From JAATFY01 sp049276515 (GTDB lineage Bacteria; Pseudomonadota; Alphaproteobacteria; UBA9219): a DNA stretch of 44,771 bases. Below are positions 15,811-24,163 of this stretch, piece after piece. Position numbers and translations under genes: made by a program. A model generated the notes under the pieces. That model worked only from the letters and a program-made list of their open reading frames with translations. It was not told the origin of the DNA and searched no databases. The stretch's first letter is position 1. Each line of letters starts with the position of its first letter. The DNA is taken from assembly GCA_049276515.1 (NCBI GenBank), contig JBASWO010000070.1, positions 1 to 44,771 on the forward strand. The letters are read 5' to 3'.

Positions 15811-16188
15811 ATGTCGAAGTTAGAAAAATTGGTTGATGATCTTTCAGCTCTGTCGGTTCTTGAAGCCGCTGAACTGTCAAAGTTGCTCGAAGACAAGTGG
15901 GGCGTTAGCGCTGCTGCTCCTGTTGCTGTTGCTGCCGCTGCTGGCGGTGGTGCTGCAGCCCCAGCTGGCGAAGAAAAGACGGAATTCACCGTTGTTCTCG
16001 CTAAGTCTGGTGACAAGAAGATCGAAGTTATTAAAGAAGTTCGCGCGATCACAGGTCTTGGCCTCAAAGAAGCCAAGGATCTCGTTGAAGGCGCTCCAAA
16101 GACCCTCAAGGACGGCGTATCAAAGGCCGATGCTGAGAAGTTCAAGAAGCAGCTTGAAGCCGCCGGCGCTGCCGTCGAAATCAAGTAA
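15811..16188 (+). CDS. rplL: 50S ribosomal protein L7/L12
   Basis: The 125-aa product has the N-terminal dimerisation and L10-binding part, an Ala/Gly hinge (residues about 33-55) and the factor-binding C-terminal domain with KIEVIKEVRAITGLGLKEAK. It is present as several copies per ribosome and recruits translation GTPases. An aaggagag site precedes the ATG. A strong terminator begins 22 bases after the stop, and rpoB is not the next gene, which is unusual. Confidence 0.98.
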   Translation: MSKLEKLVDDLSALSVLEAAELSKLLEDKWGVSAAAPVAVAAAAGGGAAAPAGEEKTEFTVVLAKSGDKKIEVIKEVRAITGLGLKEAKDLVEGAPKTLKDGVSKADAEKFKKQLEAAGAAVEIK

Positions 16189-16210
16189 GCTTTTTAAGAT
16201 AAGAATAGGA

Positions 16211-16238
16211 AAGGCGGGGTTTAAACCCCGCCTTTTTT
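16211..16238 (+). terminator. Rho-independent terminator of the rplKAJL operon
   Basis: A perfect 24-base palindrome (aaggcggggttt followed by aaaccccgcctt, 16211-16234) is followed by a T run (tttttt in all). It should fold as a GC-rich stem with a short loop and stop transcription after rplL, which separates the ribosomal genes from the orphan genes downstream. Confidence 0.95.
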
Positions 16239-16318
16239 ATTGTCGTTAACCATAGTCAGGTCTTGTCGCTACCAAAAGCACTGTTTACCATCTCAAGCTT
16301 CAAAAGCCGGAGCATTTT

Positions 16319-16783
16319 ATGATGATGACACCAGATGAACTTTTTCAGGATGTCGCGGATCGGACACTCAGTCGTTCGGCGTGGGGCTGCCTTACAGTAG
16401 AAGAGGCAAGAGAATTCCGCGGCCATCTTGAAGCGTTAAGAGGCAGGAATATAGGGTTCAATTACTCGGAGCCCGATAGGCCAGTCGATGGTCATGAGAT
16501 GGGAATGATTGTCCATTTTTCCAATGATCCAAGGAAATCGGGAAAAATATGGTTCGAGAAGGATACAATTCAATTTACAACTCAACCCCATTTTACCTAT
16601 TCAAACTGGTCAGCAGCACGCACGGAGCAGATGGGTTCTAGTCCTGTGGTAACAATTCCGCGAGACCAGAACTGGATAGAAACGGTCATGCGATCTGTTA
16701 TTGAGCAGGTTTTCAAAGAATATGGCCCTGGATCCATCTGGCTAACAAACGGTAAGCCTAGGCTTCAAGTAGTGCCTGCGTGA
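16319..16783 (+). CDS. Hypothetical protein (154 aa)
   Basis: I do not recognise this protein. It appears soluble and alpha/beta, with no signal peptide. Its middle has an aromatic-rich stretch (KIWFEKDTIQFTTQPHFTYS, about residues 74-93). Three ATG codons stand in a row; the first is six bases after ggag and was taken. It is the first gene after the rplL terminator, in the place where rpoB is usually found, and has its own spacing of 130 bases from that terminator. Confidence 0.6.
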   Translation: MMMTPDELFQDVADRTLSRSAWGCLTVEEAREFRGHLEALRGRNIGFNYSEPDRPVDGHEMGMIVHFSNDPRKSGKIWFEKDTIQFTTQPHFTYSNWSAARTEQMGSSPVVTIPRDQNWIETVMRSVIEQVFKEYGPGSIWLTNGKPRLQVVPA

Positions 16784-16868
16784 GTATTGTACAGTTAAGA
16801 AGACAAAAGATGCGGGTTCTATATTTGGAAAGATTGTTTCATTCTAAGAGAATTTTATAGGTCTTAAT

Positions 16869-18380
16869 ATGATTGAAGGTACTTTTCAGACATTTGATGA
16901 TTGGGCTCGAGGATTTCCTGATCGTATGGATAAAAAGTTCGATCTTATTGTAAATCCAAAACCTGCAGTTCTTGAGGCTATTTGGAATTTAGATACATCA
17001 GCCGATAAAGCGCTTTTGCCACATATCGAAAGATGGATGGCTCATTTTTATCGGCAGTGGGATATCAGATCACTCAAAGATTTCAACGGCATCCTTGAGG
17101 AAGCTGGATTACCTGAAGCCATCAAGCACTATCAAGAAGATCCATCACTCATTTATGATGGTATTCTTGATACTCTCCAAGCTGCCAAAACAACCCTATT
17201 ACCTCGTCGTAGAAGAATGCAGACGTCCGCGCCTTCGCCTTTGGATAGAGCGGGCGTAAATGGCTTTGTGGCTCAAATTAAACAGCAAAAACAGCGCAAA
17301 GACCGTCGTGATCCTACGTATGTTAAGCTACGTGATGAGAAGTTTATAGGATCAGGCGAGGCAGAATTACTGCATGAAGCGCCTACATTCCGTATTTATC
17401 ATTTGAAAACAGCCGCAGCCTGCAAAACTTATTTTAATCCCGAAACCTACAGTAGGGATGCTTTTGCAATTGAGACAGAGACGGGTGCCATCTTTAAATA
17501 TGAATTACCCACGACTTATATGACGGATGAGCGTGAGCGGCCTTATAGCTATAAGCAAATCGAAACCCTTTTTCCGGGCTTCTTTGAGATCGTAAAACCA
17601 ACACTTATTAAAGAGCTTGCTAAAGTTGAGCCGGGTGATCGCAACTATTTTCTGACTTCTATTGCATCAACGCGGCGTTACTTTTCAATCTGGAGTGATT
17701 TAGCAAAAGCAGAAGATGTTGCTGCATATTTTAAAAATCTCTATCTCGGTGCTCCTAAGAGTGAACGTTGGGCCTATACAGATTCTGTAAAGATCTTACA
17801 GACCATGTCTCTATTTCCAAATGCTGCTCAACAGCTCTCAGGGGAAGATGTTCGCACTGTTTTCAACCATATCGTGCGCTTGCGACAATGGGGTGCGGCA
17901 CAAGAATATTTAGCGCGCGCTGTAACGGTTAAAGAATGGCGTGATGCAATTACAGCAGAAGATATAGCGCCCGTGTTTGATGGGTTATCGCGGGCTCGCA
18001 GCTATGGTGCGCGCGAGATGTGTATGGCTTATATGTTTGTTTTAGGCGCTCAGCATCCGAAATGGCTCACAGGCAATGAAGCAAAATATTTGCCAGCTAC
18101 GCTTAAGTATCTATCAAAAGATCATATGCTTTTCTTTAAACGTGCACGTTACAGAACTGCCGATCCAGATTGGCCAAAGGTCAAAATTCTTTTACGACGC
18201 GCTGAAAGCTATGCCCCTTGGCGTGCCCAAATAACACCTGATCTATTGAGCGATATTGAGCCCAATCCAAGTGATAATCGTGTCAAAACACTTTGCTTGC
18301 CACAATTATGGGCGCGCTTTACGGCGGCTTTCCGTAACGACTCCACGCCACGGGCACCCCTTGCGGAATTAACTCCTTAA
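16869..18380 (+). CDS. Hypothetical protein (503 aa)
   Basis: I do not recognise this large cytoplasmic protein. It has no signal peptide or membrane helix. The N-terminal third is acidic and helical (DDWARGFPDRMDKKFDLIV), a basic patch LLPRRRRMQTS lies near residue 112, and a KQQKQRKDRRD stretch follows near 138. The C-terminal half looks like repeated helical hairpins, with aromatic residues such as AYFKNLYLGAPKSERWAYTD. Helical-repeat folds of this kind often mediate protein contacts, but that is inference. It lies 85 bases after the 154-aa gene; the two could share a transcript. Confidence 0.65.
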   Translation: MIEGTFQTFDDWARGFPDRMDKKFDLIVNPKPAVLEAIWNLDTSADKALLPHIERWMAHFYRQWDIRSLKDFNGILEEAGLPEAIKHYQEDPSLIYDGILDTLQAAKTTLLPRRRRMQTSAPSPLDRAGVNGFVAQIKQQKQRKDRRDPTYVKLRDEKFIGSGEAELLHEAPTFRIYHLKTAAACKTYFNPETYSRDAFAIETETGAIFKYELPTTYMTDERERPYSYKQIETLFPGFFEIVKPTLIKELAKVEPGDRNYFLTSIASTRRYFSIWSDLAKAEDVAAYFKNLYLGAPKSERWAYTDSVKILQTMSLFPNAAQQLSGEDVRTVFNHIVRLRQWGAAQEYLARAVTVKEWRDAITAEDIAPVFDGLSRARSYGAREMCMAYMFVLGAQHPKWLTGNEAKYLPATLKYLSKDHMLFFKRARYRTADPDWPKVKILLRRAESYAPWRAQITPDLLSDIEPNPSDNRVKTLCLPQLWARFTAAFRNDSTPRAPLAELTP

Positions 18381-18402
18381 TCCACTTTTTGTGCAGTTGC
18401 AC

Positions 18403-18418
18403 TGTGATCAATGTCACA
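18403..18418. promoter_or_regulatory. CRP-type palindrome, distal site
   Basis: The sequence tgtgatcaatgtcaca is a perfect TGTGA-N6-TCACA dyad, the consensus bound by CRP-class cAMP regulators. It is 140 bases before the ATG of the 418-aa gene. A further small dyad, gtgcagttgcac, abuts its left side (18391-18402). The regulator in this organism is not known. Confidence 0.65.
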
Positions 18419-18433
18419 AAAGTTTGATGTGCT

Positions 18434-18449
18434 TGTGATATCCCTCACA
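18434..18449. promoter_or_regulatory. CRP-type palindrome, proximal site
   Basis: The sequence tgtgatatccctcaca is a second perfect TGTGA-N6-TCACA dyad, exactly 31 bases (about three helical turns) from the first, so two bound dimers would lie on the same face of the DNA. It is 108 bases before the ATG of the downstream gene, so a promoter between site and gene would be class I or II activated, or repressed. Confidence 0.65.
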
Positions 18450-18557
18450 AAGAACTGCATTCACTTTTAGCTTTCAGCCCGCTTTGAGCGACTTCTGCCG
18501 CTGGCTTCTCTTTATCCATGCTCCAATTGATTGGACAAACGATCAAGGAGGTGAAGC

Positions 18558-19814
18558 ATGATGAGTAATCGAGAGGAGCATGAAAGAGAGACCGAAGACT
18601 TAGAGAGCATGTTAAAGCAAGTCTTTAGCGATGCTATTCTTATTCAAACGCAATATTCGACGCGAATGAATGATATAGGCGATCCTAAGCCTCATGCTTG
18701 GGAAATGGGCTACCAAAGTGACCATGCATATCTTGAGATTGACCTCCCCGAAAGCAGAACGCATGAGATTGTCGAGAAGCTCAGAGATTCTTTGCGCTTT
18801 GCAATCAAGGAAACCAAGAAGAAAAAGAAAGGTCCTAGAGCCTTTCTGATGAGCCTTTTGCCATCGCCCAATGAGGTTATTAAGGGCGGTAATGGTATTT
18901 TCGTTTATATCGAGCCGCTCAGACAGCTTGCACAAGCAGGCGTCAGAATGCCTGGGCAATTGACCAAATTGATGCAGGACATTTTGGATTGTGAGGATGG
19001 TTGGATCCAGCTTAAAGAAACAATGGTCATGCGCGCCAACCAGAAAATTTTAGGTTTTGCTGATGATCAAAAAGCATGGGGCTTTGATTTTTGGGAAGAC
19101 ACGCCAGACCGAAAAGGTGTGCAGCTCCATTTGAATGTTGATCTTGAAATGCCTCAGGGACTTTTGCGTGGTACGGAGCATGAGGGCAAAAAATACAGCG
19201 AAGCTTTGCAGCCCATCAAAGATGAAATCTGTAAACGCGCAAAGGCATTAGGTATTGAAGAGTATTTTCAATATGACAGCTATCATTACGGGACGCATGG
19301 CGCCATTTATGGAGAATGGATGGTCTTACGCGAGCCTAACATAGAAAAACTATTGTCTAAATTGGATAGGCTTGAGCAACGGCCTGGCCATCTTGAAAAT
19401 ACCCGAACTCTTTTCAGAGACGTGATTTTGGCCTTACCAGCAAAATCAGTCGCTCCTCATTGGCCCATTGGGTTTTTTGAAGAGGTAGATGAGCGATATC
19501 CCATAACTGACGATATGCAGGGAGGTGTATTGCACCAAATGCAAGAAGAGAGACGCATTTTTATGGATGAGCTTTGGGCGCGACCAGAAAATGCAGCCTG
19601 GAAGGCTATTGTTGAAACTTTTCAAAAAGACGGCGTATTTATTAGCGATGCTATTGAGATGATAAAAAATCCTCCCGAAGGATGGGGCGATTTCTGTCAG
19701 GAGATGAAGGGTAATTTATTAAACGCCTGGCCTCTTTTAGCGTCTAAATTTGAGGAGCCAGAGGTGCCGGGGGCTCTCCTTAGAGAACAGACCAAAGCCC
19801 AACCAACTCTTTAA
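18558..19814 (+). CDS. Hypothetical protein (418 aa) behind twin CRP-type sites
   Basis: I do not recognise this protein. It is soluble and acidic, with a Lys cluster (ETKKKKKGPRAF, about residues 84-95). Regions rich in Asp/Glu, Trp and Tyr follow, for example QKAWGFDFWEDTPDRKGVQL near 171-190 and YFQYDSYHYGTHGAIYGEW near 236-254. A very strong ribosome binding site (aaggaggtg) sits six bases before the ATG, which points to high expression. Upstream are two perfect CRP-type palindromes. The 3' end overlaps trpS on the other strand by 35 bases. Its function is unknown. Confidence 0.65.
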   Translation: MMSNREEHERETEDLESMLKQVFSDAILIQTQYSTRMNDIGDPKPHAWEMGYQSDHAYLEIDLPESRTHEIVEKLRDSLRFAIKETKKKKKGPRAFLMSLLPSPNEVIKGGNGIFVYIEPLRQLAQAGVRMPGQLTKLMQDILDCEDGWIQLKETMVMRANQKILGFADDQKAWGFDFWEDTPDRKGVQLHLNVDLEMPQGLLRGTEHEGKKYSEALQPIKDEICKRAKALGIEEYFQYDSYHYGTHGAIYGEWMVLREPNIEKLLSKLDRLEQRPGHLENTRTLFRDVILALPAKSVAPHWPIGFFEEVDERYPITDDMQGGVLHQMQEERRIFMDELWARPENAAWKAIVETFQKDGVFISDAIEMIKNPPEGWGDFCQEMKGNLLNAWPLLASKFEEPEVPGALLREQTKAQPTL

Positions 19815-20784
19815 TCTCACGCATATGCTTTTGCGTAAGGGCATTGGCATGTTCTGCACCGCGAATAAGGACCCGGTCAATTTCAGCCTTATCTTTCATT
19901 AAGTCGCGCATACGAGCCGTAATTGGCGCAAGTTTGGCTGTTGCTAGGTCGGCGAGTGCTGGCTTGAATTTGCCCCAACCGGCACCCGCATATTCCTTAA
20001 GGACAGCGGCTTTGGTCATGTCATTGAGGGCTGCATAAATTGTGACGAGATTGTCAGCTTCAGCGCGTGCTTCGAGAGCTTTGAGGTTATCGGGCAGGAC
20101 ATCAGGATCTGTCGTCGCTTTTTTAAATTTAAGCGCAATAGCATCTGCATCATCTGTTAGGTTGACGCGCGAATAATCGCTTTCATCAGATTTGCTCATT
20201 TTCTTTGTGCCATCACGTAAAGACATAATGCGTGTGGCTTCGCCTAAGATTTGAGGCTCAGGTAATTTGAAATACTCGTTTTTCACAAGACGATTAAAGG
20301 CTTGAGCAATATCGCGCGTCAGCTCGAGATGTTGTTTTTGATCTTCCCCAACCGGCACATGCGTTGCTTTATAAGCAAGAATGTCAGCAGCCATAAGAAC
20401 GGGATAGGCATAGAGGCCGAGCAATTCAAGATCGCGGCTGTTGGATGATTTATCTTTGAACTGCGTCATACGATTGAGCCAGCCAAGTGGCGTCAATGTT
20501 GAAAAGATCCAACTGAGTTCGGTATGGGCAGGGACAGCGCTTTGGACAAAGAGTGCGCTTTTGGTCGGATCAATGCCAGCTGCTATGTAGGCAGCAGCAG
20601 TTTCCCGGACCGCATTTTTTAATTTTTCTGGATCTTGCGGTACCGTAATAGCGTGCAAATCAACTACGCAAAAATAGCATTCAGCCGTATCTTGTAATTT
20701 GACCCAGTTTTTAAGCGCGCCCAAATAATTGCCCAAATGCAAATTACCGGTCGGCTGCATGCCTGAAAGAATGCGATTACTCAT
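19780..20784 (-). CDS. trpS: Tryptophan-tRNA ligase
   Basis: The 334-aa product is a class I aminoacyl-tRNA synthetase that charges tRNA-Trp (whose gene is at 10729). The HIGH-type motif is GNLHLGNYLG (about residues 14-23) and the KMSKS loop is KKMSKSDES near residue 194. The ATG at 20784 has gaggag five bases upstream; a start four codons earlier was rejected. It follows the murJ stop by one base, the murJ-trpS order seen in many alphaproteobacteria. Confidence 0.97.
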   Translation of the reverse strand: MSNRILSGMQPTGNLHLGNYLGALKNWVKLQDTAECYFCVVDLHAITVPQDPEKLKNAVRETAAAYIAAGIDPTKSALFVQSAVPAHTELSWIFSTLTPLGWLNRMTQFKDKSSNSRDLELLGLYAYPVLMAADILAYKATHVPVGEDQKQHLELTRDIAQAFNRLVKNEYFKLPEPQILGEATRIMSLRDGTKKMSKSDESDYSRVNLTDDADAIALKFKKATTDPDVLPDNLKALEARAEADNLVTIYAALNDMTKAAVLKEYAGAGWGKFKPALADLATAKLAPITARMRDLMKDKAEIDRVLIRGAEHANALTQKHMREIKELVGLWSVL

Positions 20785-20785
20785 A

Positions 20786-22357
20786 TTACTCCTCACTGAC
20801 CGGGCTTATTCTAGGTTTGCGCTTCAAAATCGCAAGAACTTCATGGATGCGCATAGCCCCACTAATATGCAGGAAAACGCCGTAAGCAAGGCTAGAACAG
20901 CCAATAATGATGGCAAGCGCTAATACCTCATGGGCAGCTTCACCTACAAACCAGCTGCTGAGATACCTAACAAGTCCATAGGTCACAGCGCACATGGCAA
21001 GTGATGAGGTGATGAGAGGTGGTAAGCGCTGACGAAGCTTAGCATCCATAATCTCAATCTTACGTTGCTTAAGGCCGATAAGAAGCAAAATGGCATTCGT
21101 CCAAAGTGCCGCGCTGTTGGAAAGAGCAATACCGATATGCTGCAAGGGTCCAAGGAGAGCTACAGAAAGCACAATATTGACGACCATAGATATGACGGCA
21201 ATTTTTACAGGCGTCACAGTATTGTGACGCGCAAAGAAACTGGCAGTGAATACTTTAACTAAAAGAAAAGCGGGAATGCCGATCGCGTAAGCCGTCAAAG
21301 CCTGCGAGGTTGCAATCGTATCCGCATGCGTAAAAGCGCCGTGCTCAAACAAAGTTTGAATAATATACTCAGACGCAAAAAGAAGACCAATTGTTGCAGG
21401 CAGACCAAGAGCTAAACAAAATTCAATAGCGCGGCTTGTGTAATGCAAAACGCTATCTTCTTTGCCTGCTTCCACTTCGCGTGAAAGGAGTGGGAGAAGT
21501 GTTGTGGCAACAGCAATGCCAACAATACCTAAAGGTAATTGATTAATGCGGTCCGCATAAAAGAGGAATGAAACGGCGCCTGTTGGTAAGCTTGACGCCA
21601 AGATTGTCGAAATCAATAAATTTATTTGTCCAGCACCAGCGCCAATTGCGCCTGGCGCGATGCGCTGGAAAAGACGCTTGCCCGCTGTCGTTAGGCGCGG
21701 AAAGACAATCGGAATACTGACGCGCGCGCGATAACAACTCACAATAAGCCAAACCATCTGAACAATACCTGAAATCGTCAGGGCCCAAGCAAGAGTATAG
21801 CCCATATGAAGATTAAAATGATGTGCAACAAAGAGGGCGATGATAAGAACAAGATTGAGAGCAATGGGAGCAGCGGCACCGGGGCCGAATTTACCATGGG
21901 CGTTCAGAACACCACTTTGAAGGGCAGCTACTGAGATGAGCGCAAGATAAGGAAAGGCAATAATGCTGAAATCGACGGCAAGATTAAATTTTTCAGGTTC
22001 ATCCTGAAAGCCAGGTGCCAAGACCAACATGACCTTTGGCATAAAAAGCATCATAAGAGCTGAAAAAGGGATCAGAACAGACAGCAAAAGTGCTAGTGCT
22101 TCGCCTGCAAATTTGCGGGCCGCTTCGATACCATGACGTTCATGCTCAGTCGTATAAAGAGGCACAAAGGCTGAAGAAAAGGCGCCTTCAGCAAAAAGCG
22201 TACGAAAAAGATTAGGAAGACGCTGGGCTACAAAAAAGGCGTCAGCAATAGGGCCTGCACCAAGGAAGGTCGCCGTAAGTGTATCGCGGACAAATCCAGC
22301 GACACGGCTCAAAATGGTCAGGCTGCTGACCGTAAAAAGGGAACGGGCAAAGTTCAT
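20786..22357 (-). CDS. murJ: Lipid II flippase MurJ
   Basis: The 523-aa membrane protein belongs to the MOP superfamily MurJ/MviN group and flips lipid-linked peptidoglycan precursor across the inner membrane. The diagnostic N-terminus is present: SLTILSRVAGFVRDTLTATF (about residues 12-31), then FFVAQRLPNLFRTLFAEGAF and SSAFVPLY. About 14 helices can be counted. It lies between a prepilin peptidase gene (seven bases upstream) and trpS (one base downstream), so all three are probably one transcript. Confidence 0.96.
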   Translation of the reverse strand: MNFARSLFTVSSLTILSRVAGFVRDTLTATFLGAGPIADAFFVAQRLPNLFRTLFAEGAFSSAFVPLYTTEHERHGIEAARKFAGEALALLLSVLIPFSALMMLFMPKVMLVLAPGFQDEPEKFNLAVDFSIIAFPYLALISVAALQSGVLNAHGKFGPGAAAPIALNLVLIIALFVAHHFNLHMGYTLAWALTISGIVQMVWLIVSCYRARVSIPIVFPRLTTAGKRLFQRIAPGAIGAGAGQINLLISTILASSLPTGAVSFLFYADRINQLPLGIVGIAVATTLLPLLSREVEAGKEDSVLHYTSRAIEFCLALGLPATIGLLFASEYIIQTLFEHGAFTHADTIATSQALTAYAIGIPAFLLVKVFTASFFARHNTVTPVKIAVISMVVNIVLSVALLGPLQHIGIALSNSAALWTNAILLLIGLKQRKIEIMDAKLRQRLPPLITSSLAMCAVTYGLVRYLSSWFVGEAAHEVLALAIIIGCSSLAYGVFLHISGAMRIHEVLAILKRKPRISPVSEE

Positions 22358-22364
22358 ACTGATA

Positions 22365-23120
22365 TTATGGCATTTGCGAGATCTGGTACAAAACGCAAAT
22401 TACCAATGCCGCGCAAAGAGAAGGGGCAAAAGGCGATTCTTCCGAGCCTGTGATCCGCTTATTGATGATGCCTATCGTGGCGCCAATAAAACCGGCCATT
22501 GCTAAGAACCAGGGTGCCATTTCGGGCTGGAGCCAAAAGCCAGCGGCTGCAAAGAATTTAACATCGCCAAGGCCCAACATTTCACGCCCGCGCCAGCGGC
22601 TGTAAACCAGGGCGCAGAAAAGCCCGAGTGCTAAAAGGGCGGCAACCATCATGAGGGCTATATAAATATTGCCGCCACTCATAAAAACCCAAGCAATACC
22701 CATCACAGCAATCAGAAGATTGAGACCATCTGGGATGATGCCAAAATGAAAATCAATGAGAGCGATGGCAACAAGTAGGCCAAGCGCAATACAAAGAGGG
22801 ATAAACATCGGATGCCAGCCGACGAGATAGATAGCACCCATGCCTAAAAAAAAGCCCAAAAACTCAGCTAAAGGTAGGGCCCATAATTCTTTTCTCTGTC
22901 CGCAAGGGCAGGGAAGATTGAGGGTATCGGATCTTAGCATCCAGCCAAAGAGGGGGCATACATCCTGCCAGCGAAAGGGCTTTAAGCAGTAGACGCAGGT
23001 GGGCCAGCGGCTCTCCCCTGGAAGACGATCCGCTGAGCGCCACCCAAAATGCATAGCGAGTGATGCTGCAACTAAGGCAAGGGCGCCGCCGGCAAGGTAA
23101 TGAAGAATTTCAGAAATCAT
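22365..23120 (-). CDS. A24 prepilin peptidase, with N-terminal cysteine motif
   Basis: The 251-aa integral membrane protein has the two catalytic aspartates of the A24 aspartyl peptidases: D123 in LIDFHFGIIPDGLN and D186 in GLGDVKFF. It also has four cysteines (CVYC at 42-45 and CPCG at 71-74) in the position of the zinc-binding domain of full-length PilD/GspO. It would cleave the leader of type IV pilins or pseudopilins and may N-methylate them. No pilin or secretion gene is nearby. Its stop is seven bases before murJ. Confidence 0.88.
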   Translation of the reverse strand: MISEILHYLAGGALALVAASLAMHFGWRSADRLPGESRWPTCVYCLKPFRWQDVCPLFGWMLRSDTLNLPCPCGQRKELWALPLAEFLGFFLGMGAIYLVGWHPMFIPLCIALGLLVAIALIDFHFGIIPDGLNLLIAVMGIAWVFMSGGNIYIALMMVAALLALGLFCALVYSRWRGREMLGLGDVKFFAAAGFWLQPEMAPWFLAMAGFIGATIGIINKRITGSEESPFAPSLCAALVICVLYQISQMP

Positions 23121-23140
23121 ATGAAGGCTAGCGGATCACA

Positions 23141-23186
23141 AAAAGAACTTCGGCCCGAGTGGGGGAGAACCATTCGAGCCGAAGTC
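23141..23186 (-). terminator. Rho-independent terminator of the 23207/23523 gene pair
   Basis: An inverted repeat, acttcggc (23147-23154) and gccgaagt (23178-23185), extends by cga/tcg inside one mismatch. On the minus strand it is followed by a T run (tctttttg). It lies just beyond the stop at 23207 and before the prepilin peptidase gene, so it separates the two minus-strand units. Confidence 0.8.
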
Positions 23187-23206
23187 ACACTAAAGTGCAA
23201 ATGTTT

Positions 23207-23530
23207 TTAGGGGCTTGGTGTGAGGCCGCTAATGCCAAAGCCATTGCGTGAACCAGGATTACCGCCACGAACAGGGCCGGATATTTCAATAACGGGTGCT
23301 GGGCCTGCTGCTGCAACTACAGGTTCGCTTGCCGCACCCAAAACGCCTGTTGAGCGTCCGGCTGCTGCCGCTAAATCGCCTGAAACGCCTGGGGTCGCTG
23401 TAATGGATAGCAACAAAGCGCCAGCACCAGCTGCTAATGTTGAGCGCGCATCCAGAGCATTACCCAATTTCTGGGTTATAGCAGTGATGCCATTTAATCC
23501 ATTTTCTACGACGTTACTAAAATCAGTCAT
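23207..23530 (-). CDS. Small Ala/Gly/Pro-rich hypothetical protein (107 aa)
   Basis: The product starts with a polar amphipathic segment (DFSNVVENGLNGITAITQKL), then an Ala/Leu-rich stretch (STLAAGAGALLLSITATPG) that could be a weak membrane helix. The C-terminus is low in complexity, rich in Ala, Gly and Pro, ending GISGLTPSP. The ATG at 23530 has ttggag seven bases upstream, which rules out the in-frame ATGs further up. Its first eight bases overlap the end of the upstream gene. The family is unknown. Confidence 0.6.
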   Translation of the reverse strand: MTDFSNVVENGLNGITAITQKLGNALDARSTLAAGAGALLLSITATPGVSGDLAAAAGRSTGVLGAASEPVVAAAGPAPVIEISGPVRGGNPGSRNGFGISGLTPSP

Positions 23531-23930
23531 GATCATGCTCCAATGTCGAAATAATTGTTTTGGCGCGTTGAACATGTACGGGGACATCATTCTCGCTCAC
23601 CACGACGGCGCTTTCTTCTAAACTTGAGAAGTAAGCGTCATAAATCTCGCGCAGCTCCATTAATTTAGCTGCTACCTCAATACGGGCTTCCAAAGTGCAG
23701 TTTGGAAGTTCGCGTTCCATAATCTGAAGCTGGCTATAAAGATGCGTTTTCATTTCCGCATCAACGGCGCGCTCAATCTTCAAATTCTCATAATCTTTGG
23801 CAATGCTGTGAACGGTGGCATTGATAACAGGCCAATGGTCGCCTTCGCCCATTTCTGTGCCGGCCACAAGAAGAGCATTGCGGACGACGTTGACCGCTTG
23901 CTGTTCAGACATTTTTGCGACTGCGTTCAT
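23523..23930 (-). CDS. Hypothetical helical protein (135 aa)
   Basis: This is a soluble, acidic, mostly helical protein with no signal peptide, which I do not recognise. It has long helix-forming stretches such as KDYENLKIERAVDAEMKTHL and ARIEVAAKLMELREIYDAYF. A gagg site six bases upstream supports the ATG at 23930. It overlaps the next gene by eight bases, and both end at the same terminator. The pair may work together. Confidence 0.62.
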   Translation of the reverse strand: MNAVAKMSEQQAVNVVRNALLVAGTEMGEGDHWPVINATVHSIAKDYENLKIERAVDAEMKTHLYSQLQIMERELPNCTLEARIEVAAKLMELREIYDAYFSSLEESAVVVSENDVPVHVQRAKTIISTLEHDHD

Positions 23931-24163
23931 GATGCCCTCACTTCTTTTGACTTAACTAATCGTATCACGCTTTACCGAAACTAATTCGCTCAAAGTGGAT
24001 TCTGTGACGCCTCATCGGTAGCATTTCTATGCTTAAGGAAGGCTTAAAAACCCCTATTTTTATTGAAGTTTTATGTGGCAACACAAGGGTTTCGACCGAT
24101 CCTTGCGCGGTAAAGCCATGCAAGTATTTTTCATGGCTGAAAAGAATAAAACTTTATGAAAAG

